The notes beneath the pieces were generated by a model. It did not search any database. It saw only the letters and a list, made by a program, of their open reading frames with translations, and had not been told where the DNA came from. Below are positions 1 to 11,615 of a stretch of 64,000 bases of DNA, piece after piece. Every line of letters begins with the position of its first letter. Position 1 is the stretch's first letter. A program made the translations under genes and the position numbers. This DNA comes from Callorhinus ursinus (lineage: Eukaryota > Chordata > Mammalia > Carnivora > Otariidae), in the NCBI RefSeq assembly GCF_003265705.1, contig NW_020312849.1, forward strand, positions 1,088,824 through 1,152,823, written 5' to 3'.

Positions 1-108
1 GGTGAAGCTGTGAGAAAGAAGGGCACTCCTAGAAAGACTGCCTGCACTCCTGCAGCAGATTTGCCTGATTTGCTTTTGGGGAAGTATTTATGAAATCAGT
101 TGGAAGTA

Positions 109-448
109 CAGTTGATTCTTGAACAACACAGGGGTTGGGGGTACTGACCCCTATGCTGTCGAAAATCCGTGTATAACTTTTGCCTTCCCCAAAACTTAAC
201 TACAAATAGCCTACTGTTGACTGGAAGCCATGCTGATAACATAAAGGGTCGATTAACATGTGTTTTGTAGGTTATATGTATTATGTACTGTATTCTTAGA
301 ATAAAGTAAGCTAGAGAAAGGAAAATGTCGTTAAGAAAATCATAAGGGGAGAAAATACATTTATAGGAGCATACTGTATTTGTCAAAAAAAAATCCATAT
401 GTCAGTGGACCCATGTAGTTCAAACCTATGGTATTCAGGGGTCAACTG
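109..448. mobile_element. MER2 (Tigger/pogo-type) DNA transposon relic
   Basis: The ends are inverted repeats, CAGTTGATTCTTGAACAAC at the left and the complement-like GTATTCAGGGGTCAACTG at the right. TA dinucleotides at 107-108 and 449-450 are the expected target duplication of Tc1/mariner-type elements. The 340-bp length and internal sequence match the non-autonomous MER2 family of old placental mammals. It encodes nothing. Confidence 0.85.
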
Positions 449-664
449 TATATTGTTGGTGCGGGGGACCCAAATATATTGAGTATTGATATCCTACAGT
501 GTCTTAGTTCCCTTACCCAAATATATATTGAGTTTCTTTTGTCTCTTAAAACTATAAGTATTCCAGAATGAAGTCATGATTACCTCTGTGGTAGATAATT
601 ACTCTTGCATTTTAATGACAGACTGCTGACTTAGGCTTGTACTCATCCTCCACCCTGAGACATC

Positions 665-1560
665 TTTGTTTTTAATAATAGCTTTATTGAGATATAATTC
701 ACATAGCATACAATTTACTCACTTTTAAGGTATACAATTCAGTGGTTTTTAGTATATTCAGAGTTGTGCAGCCATCACCATGATCAATTTTATTTTATTT
801 TATTTTTTTTAAAGATTTATTTATTTATTTATTTGAAAGAGAGAGAATGAGAGAGAGAGAGGGAGCACATGAGAGGGGGGAGGGTCAGAGGGAGAAGCAG
901 ACTCCCCGCTGAGTAGGGAGCCCGACACGGGACTCGATCCTGGGACTCCAGGATCATGACCTGAGCCGAAGGCAGTCGCTTAACCAACTGAGCCACCCAG
1001 GCGCCCACCATGATCAATTTTAGAACATTTTCATCACCCCAAAGGAGACCTCATACCATTAGCCGTCATCCAACTCTTCTCCATTTCCCAACCACTGGCC
1101 TTGGGCGACCACTAATCTACTTTTGGCCTTCACAGATTTGCCTATTCCGGACATTTTATATAAATGAAATCATGCGATATATGGTTTTCTGTGACTGGCT
1201 CATTTTAATTTAGCATGTTTTTAAGATTGACAGCATATATTTCATTTCTTTTTGTTGACAAATAATATTTCATTGCATAGATATATCGCATTTTGTTCAT
1301 ATGTGGTCCATTGATGGGCTTTTAGGATATTATTAATAATGCTGCTATGGACATTTGTGTACAAGTTTTTGTGTGGATATATGTTTTCATTTCTCTTAGG
1401 TATATACCTAGGAGTGGAATTGTTGGGTCATAGGGTAACTAGGTTTAACTTTTTTTGAGGCACTGCCAACTACTTTCCAAAGTGGTTGCACCATTTTACA
1501 TTCTTGTTAGCAGAGTATGAGGGTGTGAGAGATTTTTTAAAAATCAGATCTGTCCATAAG
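665..1560 (-). mobile_element. Old L1M 3' end, interrupted by a SINE
   Basis: The sequence from TTTATTGAGATATAATTCAC onward is the antisense of the 3' part of old mammalian L1 elements (L1M group). It is degenerate and interrupted at 793-1005 by a SINE. It has no coding capacity. The subfamily is not determined. Confidence 0.65.
793..1005 (-). mobile_element. CAN-SINE with 17-bp target duplication
   Basis: This is a tRNA-derived SINE in reverse orientation: T-tract, GAGA-rich tract, then the antisense of the tRNA-related head ending in GGCGCC. The flanks CACCATGATCAATTTTA at 776-792 and 1006-1022 are a perfect 17-bp target-site duplication. Confidence 0.95.
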
Positions 1561-1793
1561 AGTGCCTACCTCAAGAGTCCCTGGTACATAGGAAGCAGGA
1601 AATAAGTGCTAGAAATTTTAGTATTATTGTTATAGCGGGTGCTCCATGTGTATAACAAGTTCAGAATCAGTGCAGTGTTTTGTGTGACAAAATGCATATA
1701 ATGTAAAATTCACTGTCCTGTCCATTTTTTAGTGTACAGTTCAGTGGTATTAAATACATTATAAGGTTGTGCTACCATTACCACCATCTGTTT

Positions 1794-2000
1794 TTTTTTC
1801 TTTTTTTTTTTAAGATTTTTAAATTTTATTTATTTGATAGAGAGATACAGCGAGAGAGGGAACATAAGCAGGGGGAGTGGGAGAGGGAGAAGCAGGCTTC
1901 CCGCTGAGCAGGGAGCCCGATGTGGGGCTTGATCCCAGGACCCTGGGACCATGACCTGAGCTGAAGGCAGATGCTTAGTGACTGAGCCATCCAGGCGCCC
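1794..2000 (-). mobile_element. CAN-SINE
   Basis: A reverse-oriented SINE with a T-tract and GAGA-rich tract. The 13-bp duplication CCACCATCTGTTT flanks it at 1781-1793 and 2001-2013. Confidence 0.93.
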
Positions 2001-2691
2001 CCACCATCTGTTTCTAAAACTCTCTTTCCATCTTGTAAAACTGAAACAGTCACGCTCCATGTGTCCCCTCAGACGCCTGGCAGCACCATTCTGTGTTCTG
2101 ATTTTTGACTAAACTACTTCATATAAGTGGAATCATACAGTATTTGTCTTTTTGTGATTGTCTTATTTCATTTAGCATAATTGCCTCAAGTTTTATCAGT
2201 GTTGTAGCATGTGTCAAAAGTTCCTTCCTTTTTAAGCCTGAGAAATATTCCATACTATGATATACTGCATTTTGTTATCCATTCATCTGTCAGTGGACAT
2301 TTTGATTGCTTCCATGTTTTAGCTATTTTGAATAATACTTCTAAGAACAGGGGTGTACAAATATATTTTTGAGACCCTGCTTCCAGATCTTTTGGGCATA
2401 TACCCAGGAGTGGAATTGCTGTATCATCTGGTAATTCTATTTTTAATCTTTTGAGGAACCCCCATCCTGTTTTCCACAGGGGCTGCACCATTTTACATTC
2501 CCACCCACAGTGCACAGGGCTTCCAATTTCTCCTCATCCTCATCAACACTTGTTATTTTCTGTTTTTCTGATAGTAGCCATCCTAATGGGTGTGAGGTGG
2601 TATCTCATTATATTTTGATGTGCATTTCCTTAATGAGTAGTAATGTTGAACATCTTTTCATGTGCTTATGGGCCATTTAAGTATCTTCTTT

Positions 2692-2862
2692 TTTTTTTTT
2701 TTTAAGATTTTATTTATTTGACAGAGAGAGACACAGCAAGAACGGGAACACAAGCAGGGGGAGTGGGAGAGGGAGAAGCAGGCTTCCTACGGAGCAGGGA
2801 GCCCGATGCGGGGCTTGATCCCAGGATCTCAGCCTAATGACTGAGCCACCCAGGCGCCCCTT
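2692..2862 (-). mobile_element. CAN-SINE
   Basis: A reverse-oriented SINE that lacks part of the tRNA head (the cagatgctta-type segment is missing near 2830). The flanks ATTTAAGTATCTTCTTT at 2675-2691 and 2863-2879 are a 17-bp duplication. Confidence 0.92.
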
Positions 2863-3230
2863 ATTTAAGTATCTTCTTTGGAGAAATGTGTGTTCAAGTC
2901 CTTTCCACTTTTTGAATTGGGTTGTTTATCTTTTTGTTGTTAAGTCTTAGGGGTTTTCTGTATATTCTGGATATTATTCTCTTATCAGATATGCAAGTTG
3001 CAAAGATTTTCTCCCATTTTGTGAGGTGCCTTTTTACTCTGTTGAAAGTGTCTTTTGATGCACAATTTTTTTGTTGTTGTCATGAAGTCCAATTTACCTT
3101 TTTGTTTTCTTTTTTTGCCTGTGCCTTTGGCGTCATAGCCAAGAAATCCAAATGCCAAATCCAGTGTCATGAAGCTTTTCAATGCAATATTTTCTAACAT
3201 TAGAATCGTTTGGACAATTAAAAAAACTAC

Positions 3231-3550
3231 ACAAAACATGCGGTCTTCCAAAATTTGCTGATTCAAGTGGCTAGGATGGACTTAGGTGTATGTGTTCAGA
3301 AAAAAGACTCCCTTTTGAGTACTGACTCCGAGGAAGCTGTTCTAGGCCCTCTCAGGCTGGTTTGGTTACTCATCCTTTGTCCTCATAATATGCTGTACAC
3401 AATTTTGTCATTGGATTTACCTCACTATAATATAATCTTTAAGTCTGTCTTCTGTTAGAGATTTTGAGTCATGATGGATGGATGGATGGGTGGGTGATGT
3501 AATAACCAGCTATTTATCACTCGGGGCACATCTTGGATGTTCCCTCTTCC
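3231..3550. other. Unassigned intronic sequence with a short GGAT repeat
   Basis: I recognise no gene or repeat here apart from a short (GGAT)n-like run at about 3475-3492. Confidence 0.5.
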
Positions 3551-3561
3551 AAGAAGCCTCT

Positions 3562-3764
3562 TGGGGGTGCCTGAGTGGCTCAGTTGGTTAAGCATCTGCC
3601 TTCAGCTCATGTCATGATCCCAGGGTCCTGGGATCATGCCCTGCATCAGGCTCCTTGCTCAGTGGGGAGCCTACTTCTCCTTCTCCCTCTCCCCCTGCTT
3701 GTGTTCTCTCTCTCTCTCTCCCTCTCTCTGTCAAATAAATAAAATCTTGAAAAGAAAAGAAAAG
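3562..3764 (+). mobile_element. CAN-SINE
   Basis: A forward SINE from the GGTGCCTGAGTGGCTCAG head through the CT-rich tract to an AAAG-rich tail. An 11-bp duplication AAGAAGCCTCT lies at 3551-3561 and 3765-3775. Confidence 0.92.
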
Positions 3765-4193
3765 AAGAAGCCTCTCCTCTCTCTCCCCCATGCATGGGCT
3801 GGATTAGATGCCTGTCACATGGGCTGCCTTTAGCAGCCTGCACATGGTACTGTAACATGAATTTGCATGCTTTGTTTGCCTCTTCAGTTAGAGGCAGAGG
3901 ACAGAGCTGTATCTTATTTGACAATCGCTTCAAATGGTGTTGGGAAAACTGGACAGCAACATGCAGAAGAATGAAACTGGACCACTTTCTTACATCATAC
4001 ATGAAAATAAATTCAAAATGGATGAAAGACCTAAATGTGAGACAGGAATCCATCAAAATCCCAGAGGAGAATACAGACAGCAGCCTCTGTGACCTCGGCT
4101 ATAGCAACTTATGACTAAACACATCACTGGATGCAAGGGAAAACAAAGCAAAAATGTATTATTGGGAGTTCATCAAGATAAAAAGTTTCTGCA

Positions 4194-4378
4194 CAGGAGC
4201 ATCTGGGTGGCTCATATGGTTAAGTGTGCCTTGGCTCAGGTCATAATCTCAGGGTCCTGGGATCGAGCCCCACGTCAGGCTCCCTGCTCAGCAGGGAGTC
4301 TGCTTCTCCCTCTGCACCTCCCCCACCCTGGCCACTCGTATGGTTTCTCTCTCAAATAAATAAAATCTTAAAAAAAAA
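4194..4378 (+). mobile_element. CAN-SINE inside L1
   Basis: A forward SINE flanked by AAAAGTTTCTGCA (4181-4193) and AAAAGCTTCTGCA (4379-4391). It splits the ORF2 codons of the host L1. Confidence 0.92.
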
Positions 4379-4553
4379 AAAAGCTTCTGCATGGCGAAGG
4401 AGACAATCAACAAAACTAAAAGGCAGCCTTTGGAATGAATGAAGATATTTGCAAGTGACATATCTGATAAGGGGTTGGCATCCAAAATCTGTAAAGAACT
4501 TAATAAACTCAACACCCCAAAACCAAATAATCCAGTTAAGAAATGTACAGAAG

Positions 4554-4757
4554 AGGGGCGCCTGGGTGGCTCAGTTGGTTAAACCGCTGCCTTCAGCTCA
4601 GGTCATGATCCCAGGGTCCTGGGATCGAGCCCCACATCGGGCTCCCTGCTCATGCAGGAAGCCTGCTTCTCCCTCTGCCTGCCGCTCCCCCTGCTTCTGC
4701 TCTCTCTCTCTCTTGCTCTCTCTGTGTGTCAAATAAATAAATAAAACCTTTTAAAAA
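4554..4757 (+). mobile_element. CAN-SINE inside L1
   Basis: A forward SINE flanked by AAATGTACAGAAG (4541-4553) and AAATGGACAGAAG (4758-4770), a 13-bp duplication with one difference. Confidence 0.93.
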
Positions 4758-5413
4758 AATGGACAGAAGACATGAATAGACATTTTTCCAAAGAAGACAT
4801 CCAGATGGCCAACAGACACATGAAAAGATGCTCAACATCCCTTGGCATCAGGGAAATACAAATCAAAACCATGATGAGATACCACCTCACACCAGTCAGA
4901 ATGGCTAAAATTAACAACACAGGAAACAACAGTGTTGGCGAGGATGCGGAGAAAGGGGAACCCTCTTACACTGTTGGTGGGAATGCAAGCTGGTACAGCC
5001 ACTCTGGAAAACAGCATGGAGGTTCCTCAAAAAATTAAAAAGAGAACTACCAGCAATAGCACCTTTAGGTATTTACCCAAAGGACACAAAGTACTGATTC
5101 GAAGGGATACATGATACTGATGTTTATAGAAACAGTATCAACAATAGCCAAACTATGGAGAGAGCCCAAATGTCCATTGACTGATGAATAAAGAATTGTG
5201 GTATATATACACAATGGAGTATTACTTAGCCATCAAAAAGAAAAAAATCTTGCTATTTGCAACGACCTGGGTGGAGGTAGTATATAATGCTAAGTGAAAT
5301 AAGTCAGAAAGACAAATACCATATGATTTCACTCATGTGAATTTAAGAAACAAAACAGATCAACATATGGGAGGGGAAAAAAAAAAAAGAGAAGGAAACA
5401 AACCATAAAAGAC

Positions 5414-5654
5414 TTTTTTTTTTTGGCTTGATCAAAACTAAATACATATGTATAAGTTTTTAGGTTTAAACAGATCATTAAATAATCGAATAATTTTTTT
5501 CTTTTTATTTAACATATAAGGTATTTGTTTTAGGAGTACAGGTCTGTGATTCATCAGTCTTACACAACACCCACCACAACACATACACTCCCCAATGTCT
5601 ATCACCCAGCCACACCATCCTGCCACCCCCAACCCTCAGTTTGTTTCCTAAGAT
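5414..5654 (-). mobile_element. L1 3' end nested in another L1; possible 3' transduction
   Basis: An antisense L1 3' UTR (about 5496-5654) sits inside the + strand L1. The host sequence AACCATAAAAGACT ends at about 5413 and is repeated with one inserted base at 5655-5669, as a target duplication would be. Between the inner T-tract (about 5496-5510) and the outer T-tract (about 5413-5422) lie about 75 bp that are not L1. Confidence 0.75.
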
Positions 5655-5964
5655 TAACCATAAAGAGACTCTTAACTCTAGGGAACAAACTGAGGGTTGA
5701 TGGAGGGAGGTGGGTTGGGCTAGTGGGTGATGGGTATTGAAGAGGGCACTTGTGATGAGCACTGGGTGTTGTATATAAGTGATGAGTCACTGAATTCTAC
5801 TGAAACCAGTATTGCACTGTGTGTTAACTAGAATTTAAATAAAAATTTGGGGAAAAAAACCCCATACCTTATTTGTCTTTTGATCTCTAATGTATATAGA
5901 ATCTTGTAGATGATAAACTCATATTTTATTTTGGTGTGTGTATTGGGTTTTAAAATCTGCTTCC

Positions 5965-6158
5965 GTGGACGCCTGGGTGGCTCGGTTGGGCAACTGCCTT
6001 CGGCTCAGGTCATGATCCTGGAGTCCTGGGATCGAGTCCCGCATCGGGCTCCCTGCTCAGCGGAGAGTCTGCTTCTCCCTCTGACCCCCCTCCCTCTTGT
6101 GCTCTCTATCTCTCATTCTCTCTCTCTCTAATAAACAAAAAAATCTTTAAAAAAAAAT
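5965..6158 (+). mobile_element. CAN-SINE
   Basis: A forward SINE flanked by AAAATCTGCTTCC at 5952-5964 and 6159-6171 (13-bp perfect duplication). Confidence 0.94.
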
Positions 6159-6954
6159 AAAATCTGCTTCCCTGAGATGTAATTTACATGCAATAGGATT
6201 CACCAATTCTAAATGTATAATTTAATGGGTTTTAACAGTCATAGAGAAAAAAGTGGCCATCACAATCATGATAGAGAACACTTCTTTTATCCCAAACCTT
6301 TCTTGTGCTTCCAGTTTTTTCCCTACATCTGCTTTTTGTTGTTATAGTTTTGACTTTTCTAGGATTTTATATAAATGGAATCATATATAATCTTTTGTGT
6401 CTGGCTTTTTAGAATAATGCCTTTGAGATTCATATATTATTGCATATGTTAGTTTGTAGGGTTTTGTTGCTGAACAGTATTCCACTTTATAGATATGTCA
6501 CGTTGTTTATTTATCAGTTAATGGACTTTTTTTTTCCAAATTTGGGCCGTTTTGAGTAAAACTGCTAAGAATGTCTGAGTACAGTTTTTTGGGTAGATAT
6601 ATATTTTGATTTTTCTTGGGTAAATTCCTAGGAATTTTTCCTTAGGTAACTTTATGAGAAACTGCCAGATTTCCACAGTGACAGTACTATTTTAAATTTC
6701 TACCAGCAGTTCATGAGAGTTCTAGTTTCTTCCCATCCTCAGCATCACTTGGTATTGTCCATCTTTTTAATTTTAGCCATTCAAATTACTATGCAATAGA
6801 ATCTCCTTGTTTTAATATGCATTTCACTAATGACTAATGATTTTGAGCAACTTTTCATATGCTTATTTTATCTTAATAATATATCTTATTTTTGGCAAAG
6901 TGTATATTCAAGTATGTTGCCCATTTAAAAAAAAATCAAAGTGCTTGCCTTAAT

Positions 6955-7063
6955 CTTTTTTTAAAAGATTTTATTTTTAAGAATCTCTGCACCCAATGTG
7001 GGGCTCAAACTCACAATCCTGAGATCAAGAATCATTTGCTCTTCTGAGTCAGCCAGGCATTCC
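6955..7063 (-). mobile_element. Older tRNA-derived carnivore SINE
   Basis: This is a short, diverged SINE with the antisense TGGGGCTCAAACTCACAATCC and GCCAGGCATTCC end but no CT-rich tract. It looks like an older branch of the tRNA-Lys-derived carnivore SINEs than the CAN-SINEs around it. Confidence 0.7.
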
Positions 7064-7144
7064 ATTGCTTATCTTATTCTTAAGATATAATAGTTATCTA
7101 CATATTCAGGGTAGAAGATTTTTATCAAATATTTTACAAATATC

Positions 7145-7339
7145 GGGTCGCCTGGGTGGCTCAGTCGTTAAGCATCTGCCTTCAGCTCAGGTCATGATTC
7201 CAGGGTCCTGGGATCGAGCCCTGCATCGGGTTCCCTGCTCCGCAGGAAGCCTGCTTCTCCCTCTCCCACTCCCCCTGCTTGTATTCCCTCTCTCGCTGTG
7301 TCTCTCTCTGTCAAATAAATAAATAAAATCTTTAAAAAA
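7145..7339 (+). mobile_element. CAN-SINE
   Basis: A forward SINE flanked by an 18-bp near-perfect duplication, starting AAATATTTTACAAATATC at 7127-7144 and, with one change, at 7340-7357. Confidence 0.94.
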
Positions 7340-7883
7340 AAATATTTTGCAAATATCCCAATCTGTGGTTTTCCTTTTCATTTTTTTTTGACAGTGTCTT
7401 TTGAAGAACAACAAAAAATTGTTTTTTGAAGAACAAAAATTGTTTTGATGAAATACAATTATGAATTTTTACTTTTAGGATTCATGTTTTTTGTGTTTTA
7501 AGAATTTTACCTAACCCAAGATAACAGTGATTTTTCTTCTAAGTTTCCTTCATCAAATTTTATAGTTTAGCTATATATATATAAAACAGCTCATGATCTG
7601 TTTCAATTTAACATTTTGTATGTTTGTGAGATCATGGTCAAAGTTCATTTTTTGCGTATAGATATCCATTTTCAGCACCATTGTTGAAAAAAAGACTTTA
7701 ACTCCCATTGAATTACCCTGGCACCTTTGAAAATTAGTTGGCCATGTGTATACTGGTCTATCTCTAGACATTCTATTCTGTTAATCTACATATCTACCCT
7801 TAGTACTACACTAATCTTGAAAGTATGTAATGCAGATTGTCTAAATCCTCTTTTTCTTTTTCAGAATATTTTGGCTATTCTAG

Positions 7884-8431
7884 AAATAAGTCAGAGAAAG
7901 ACAAATACCATATGATTTCACTCATATGTAGAGTTCTTTTTAAGATTTTATTTATTTATTTGTCAGAGAGAGAGAGGAGAGAAAGCACAAGCAGGGGTAG
8001 TGGCAGGCAGAGGGAGAAGCAGGCTCCCTGCCAAGCAAGGAGTCCTACATGGGACTCGATCCCAGCACCCTGGGACCTTGACCTGAGCCGAAGGCAGACG
8101 CTTAACCAACTGAGCCATCCAGGTGTCCCTCATATGTAGAATTTAAGAAACAAAACAGATGAACATAGAGGAAGGGAAGGAAAAATAAAATAAGACAAAA
8201 ATAGAGAAGGAGGCAAACTGTAAGGGACTCTTAACTATAGGGAACAAACTGAGGATTGCTGGAGGGGAGGTGGGTGGGTAGATGGGGTAACTGGGTCATG
8301 GGCATTAAGGAGGGCACTTGAAGTAATGAGTGCTGGGTGTTTGTGCAACTGATGAGTCACTGAATTCTACCTCTGAAACTGATAATACACTATATATTAA
8401 ATTGAATTTAAATAAAAAAATTTAAAAAAAT
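7884..8431 (+). mobile_element. 5'-truncated L1 3' end with perfect 19-bp target duplication
   Basis: The flanks AATATTTTGGCTATTCTAG at 7865-7883 and 8432-8450 are identical over 19 bp. The insert is the last codons of ORF2 (ATACCATATGATTTCACTCA), the 3' UTR and an A-rich tail. A SINE at 7933-8128 has landed inside it, which makes the SINE younger. Confidence 0.93.
7933..8128 (-). mobile_element. CAN-SINE nested in the L1 3' end
   Basis: A reverse SINE flanked by CTCATATGTAGA at 7921-7932 and 8129-8140 (12-bp perfect duplication). Confidence 0.93.
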
Positions 8432-8857
8432 AATATTTTGGCTATTCTAGGTCCTTGGCTTTGCATATATATTTGGGAATCAGCATTTCGGTTTTTACCA
8501 GAAAGCCTGCTGGGATTTTCATTGGGATTACTTTTGAATCACCCGATTTGGGGTATATGTCCCCATTTTCTGGGTCATCTTTAATTTCCTTAGCAATATT
8601 TTGTACTTCCCAGTGAATAGGCCTTGTACATATTTTTGTTTCTAAGTACTCATATATTTGATTTGATTATACATGGTGTTTTAAAAACAATTTAATTTTT
8701 AATTTCTTTGGTATTATATAGAAATATGGTTAATTTTTTGTATATTGATCTTGAATCACCTTGTTAAACTCTCTTAATAGTTCTAGTAGCATTTTTTTTG
8801 GTGTGGATTCCTAATGAATTTCTACATAAATGATAGTGTTGTCTACAAGTCAGTTTT

Positions 8858-8899
8858 ATTCCTTCCTTCCATCCTTCCTTCCTTTAATTTCTTCCTTCC
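8858..8899. repeat. (TTCC)n-like simple repeat
   Basis: A pyrimidine-only run of TTCC/CTTC units with a few substitutions, inside old L1 sequence. Confidence 0.8.
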
Positions 8900-9494
8900 T
8901 ATGTGTTTTCTTTCATCTTTCTTCCTTATTTTACGGAGTGAACTCTAGTACAGTGATGAATAGAAGTGATAAAAGTAGATATCCTTGTCTTGTTCCTGAT
9001 CTTAGAGGGAAAGCATTCATTTTCACTGTTAAGTGTTTTTTTGTTAGCAGTGGGTTGTTCTTGGATTCCTTTTATCAAGTTGTGAAAGATCCCTAATATT
9101 TACTAATTTTTTTAAACTGTGAGTGTTGAATTTTGTGAAATGCTGTTCTCAACCTATTGAAGTGATTGTATGGATTTTCATTTTTAGTCTGCTGAGTGGT
9201 AAATTACATGAATTGTGTTTGTATGTTAAATTGAACTTGCATTCCTGGGATAAATCTCACTTGGTGATTTTTACATATTCTTTTGATTCCTAAAAATTTG
9301 GCAAGGTTTGTGCATCAGCATTCATGAGGATTATTGATTTTCTTTTCTTTTAATGTCTTTGGTTTTGTTCTGTGGGTAATGCCAGCCTCATACAATGAGT
9401 TGGGAAGTGTTCCCTTTAGTTTTCTGGAAGAGTTTGTCTATATTTTATGTAAGCTTATTACAGGTTATTATTTTTTCTTTAAATGGTTGGTAGA

Positions 9495-9696
9495 GGGCAC
9501 CTGGGTGGCTCAGTCACTTAAGCATCTGCCTTCGGCTCAGGTCATGATCCCGGAGTCCCAGGATCGAGCCCCACATTGGGCTCCCTGTTCAGTAGGAAGT
9601 CTGCTTCTCCCTCTCCCCCTGCCCTTCCCCCTGCTTCTTCTCTCTTTTGCTCACTCACTCTCTCTCAGATAAATAAATAAATAAAATCTTAAAAAA
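9495..9696 (+). mobile_element. CAN-SINE
   Basis: A forward SINE flanked by AAATGGTTGGTAGA at 9481-9494 and 9697-9710 (14-bp perfect duplication). Confidence 0.95.
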
Positions 9697-10827
9697 AAAT
9701 GGTTGGTAGAATTACCACTGAAGTCCTCTGAGCCTAGAGATTTCTTTGGAGAGCATTTTTAATTATAATTTAAATCCTTAAAAAACATACAGGGGTAATC
9801 AGATTACCTATTTTGTCTTAGGTGAGTTTTCATAGCTTGTGTCTTTCAAGGAATTTGTCTACTTCACTTAAGTTGTCACATTTTGGGGCATAAAATTTTT
9901 CATAATGTCCCCTTGTTTTCCTTTTCATGTCTGTAAGATCTGTGTTTCTGATATAGATAATTTGTGTATTCTTTCTTTGCTTCCTGATTGGACTGGGTAG
10001 AGGTTAATCATTTTTACTGATAATTTCAAAGCAAAAGTTTTTGGATTCAATGATTTTTTTTTCTATTTTATTGGTTTGTGCTGTTACTGTTTTCTTTCTT
10101 CTACTTACTTGGTGCTTAATGCACTATTTTTTCCAGTTTCTTAATGTGGGAATTTAAATCACTGATTTGTCACTTTTATTCTTTTCTAGAAAATAAGCAT
10201 TTCATGCTAAAAATTTCCTTTTAAGCTTCACTTTATTCAGCAGTATTCTACAAATTCTCACTGGATCTGTTCTTACTTAGTACTCAAGATACTTTATAAT
10301 AATTTCTCTTATGATTTCTTTTTTCACCTATGCATTATTTATAGTACGTAGTTAAATATCCAAATACATGGAGATTTTACTGACATTTTTCATTTAATGA
10401 TTTCTAGTTTAATACTCTGTGGTCAGAGTACATATTTTGTATGATTTCAGGCCTGTTAAAATTATTTAGATTTGTATTATAGCCCAAAATGTGGTCTATT
10501 TTGGTGAATGTTCTGTGGTGCCATTGGAAAGAATGTATATTTTGCTGTTGATGCGTAGAGTGTTTTATAAATATCAATTAGGTCAAGTTGGCTGACAGTG
10601 TTGTTCAGTATTCTTTATACTTACTGATTTTGTGTCTGCTTGTTCTATGCATTAGTGAGAGTATAGTGTTTAAATCTTTGACTATCATTGTTGATTTGCT
10701 TATTTCTTCTTTTGGCTAAGTTTTGCTATAGATATTTTGAAACTGTATTATTAGGTATATACACATTTAAGATTATTAGGTCTTCTTGATGAATTGTTCC
10801 TTTTAATGTCATGAAATGTCATTCTTT

Positions 10828-11036
10828 TTTTTTTTTTTTTAAGATTTATTTATTTATTTATTTATTTGGCAGAGAGCAATACAGCGAGAGAGGGAACACA
10901 AGCAGGGGGAGTGGGAGAGGGAGAAGCAGGCTTCCCACCGAGCAGGGAGCCTGATGCGGGGCTTGATCCCAGAACCCTGGGATCATGACCCCAGCCGAAG
11001 GCAGACGCTTAATGACTGAGTTACCCAGGAGCCCCT
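10828..11036 (-). mobile_element. CAN-SINE
   Basis: A reverse SINE flanked by AAATGTCATTCTTT at 10814-10827 and 11037-11050 (14-bp perfect duplication). Confidence 0.95.
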
Positions 11037-11265
11037 AAATGTCATTCTTTATCCCTGATAATATTCACTGCTTTGAAGTCTACCTTACCTGATATGAATA
11101 TAATAGCTTCAGCTTTCTTTTGATTAGTGTTTCTTTTCACATCCATTTACTTTTCATTTTTCTGTGTCTTTATATTTGAAGTGGGTGCTTTGAAGGCAGC
11201 ATATACTTGGGTCTTGCACATCAATACAGTCTACCTTTGTTTGATTGGAGTTTTTACATACACAT

Positions 11266-11615
11266 ACGTTTTTAAGAAAAAATGGACAGAAGACTGCCAA
11301 TCTAAAGATAAAGTAGACGGATCTCAATACAGAGATCTTTTTGCCTGCTGTGATAAAATTTTCTCCAAATCTGTAAAAATCAATGGGATTAAGTATCTTT
11401 AGGAAGTCCCTCCAGAAGCATTTAATCTTGCATTATGATTGTATATTTTTACATTTTTTGCTTATAAGGTAGCACACAGTCTAAAATTGGAAAAATAACC
11501 TGAGAGCTTGGAAATGGTCTCCTATTGTTAAATCACATTAAATGAAAAGGATTTGAGTTGTTGAAAAAAAAATGTGACTAGGGCAGGGAAGTGGTAAGGA
11601 GTCTTTAAAAAACTT
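11266..11615. other. Unassigned sequence between two L1 elements
   Basis: A + strand reading frame continues to a stop at 11400-11402 with peptide KWTEDCQSKDKVDGSQ. I do not recognise it. It is too short and isolated to call a gene; a diverged retrocopy tail is possible. Confidence 0.35.

Larger units (their letters stand above)
1690..3230 (-). mobile_element. Old L1M remnant, interrupted by two SINEs
   Basis: A second antisense L1M segment starts with its 3' UTR and runs into the ORF2 C-terminal part. Around 2470-2520 the minus strand still shows a [23 protein letters not shown] ORF2 end, broken by substitutions. SINEs sit at 1794-2000 and 2692-2862. Confidence 0.7.
3923..5864 (+). mobile_element. 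5'-truncated L1, + strand, with two SINEs and one L1 nested inside
   Basis: The sequence is the C-terminal part of L1 ORF2 (WCWENW around 3945 and [10 protein letters not shown] after it, later [17 protein letters not shown] at about 4775), then the 3' UTR and an A-rich end. SINEs interrupt it at 4194-4378 and 4554-4757, and a minus-strand L1 tail at about 5414-5654. Possible 13-bp target duplications with two mismatches are at 3910-3922 and 5865-5877. ORF2 is broken. Confidence 0.85.
6172..11265 (-). mobile_element. Old L1M, long ORF2 remnant, with several later insertions
   Basis: Once the inserted SINEs and L1 tail are removed, the antisense of an old L1 3' UTR and ORF2 runs from about 6172 to about 11265. 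Recognisable ORF2 antisense landmarks are at about 7725 (near WPCVYW) and 9310-9420. Stops and indels are everywhere, so it has no coding capacity. Insertions sit at 6955-7063, 7145-7339, 7884-8431, 9495-9696 and 10828-11036. The upstream limit is approximate. Confidence 0.7.

Noticed and set aside
3475..3497. CRISPR-like or satellite array from GGAT units
   Set aside because: Just a short simple repeat; no spacers, and CRISPR arrays do not belong in a mammalian genome.
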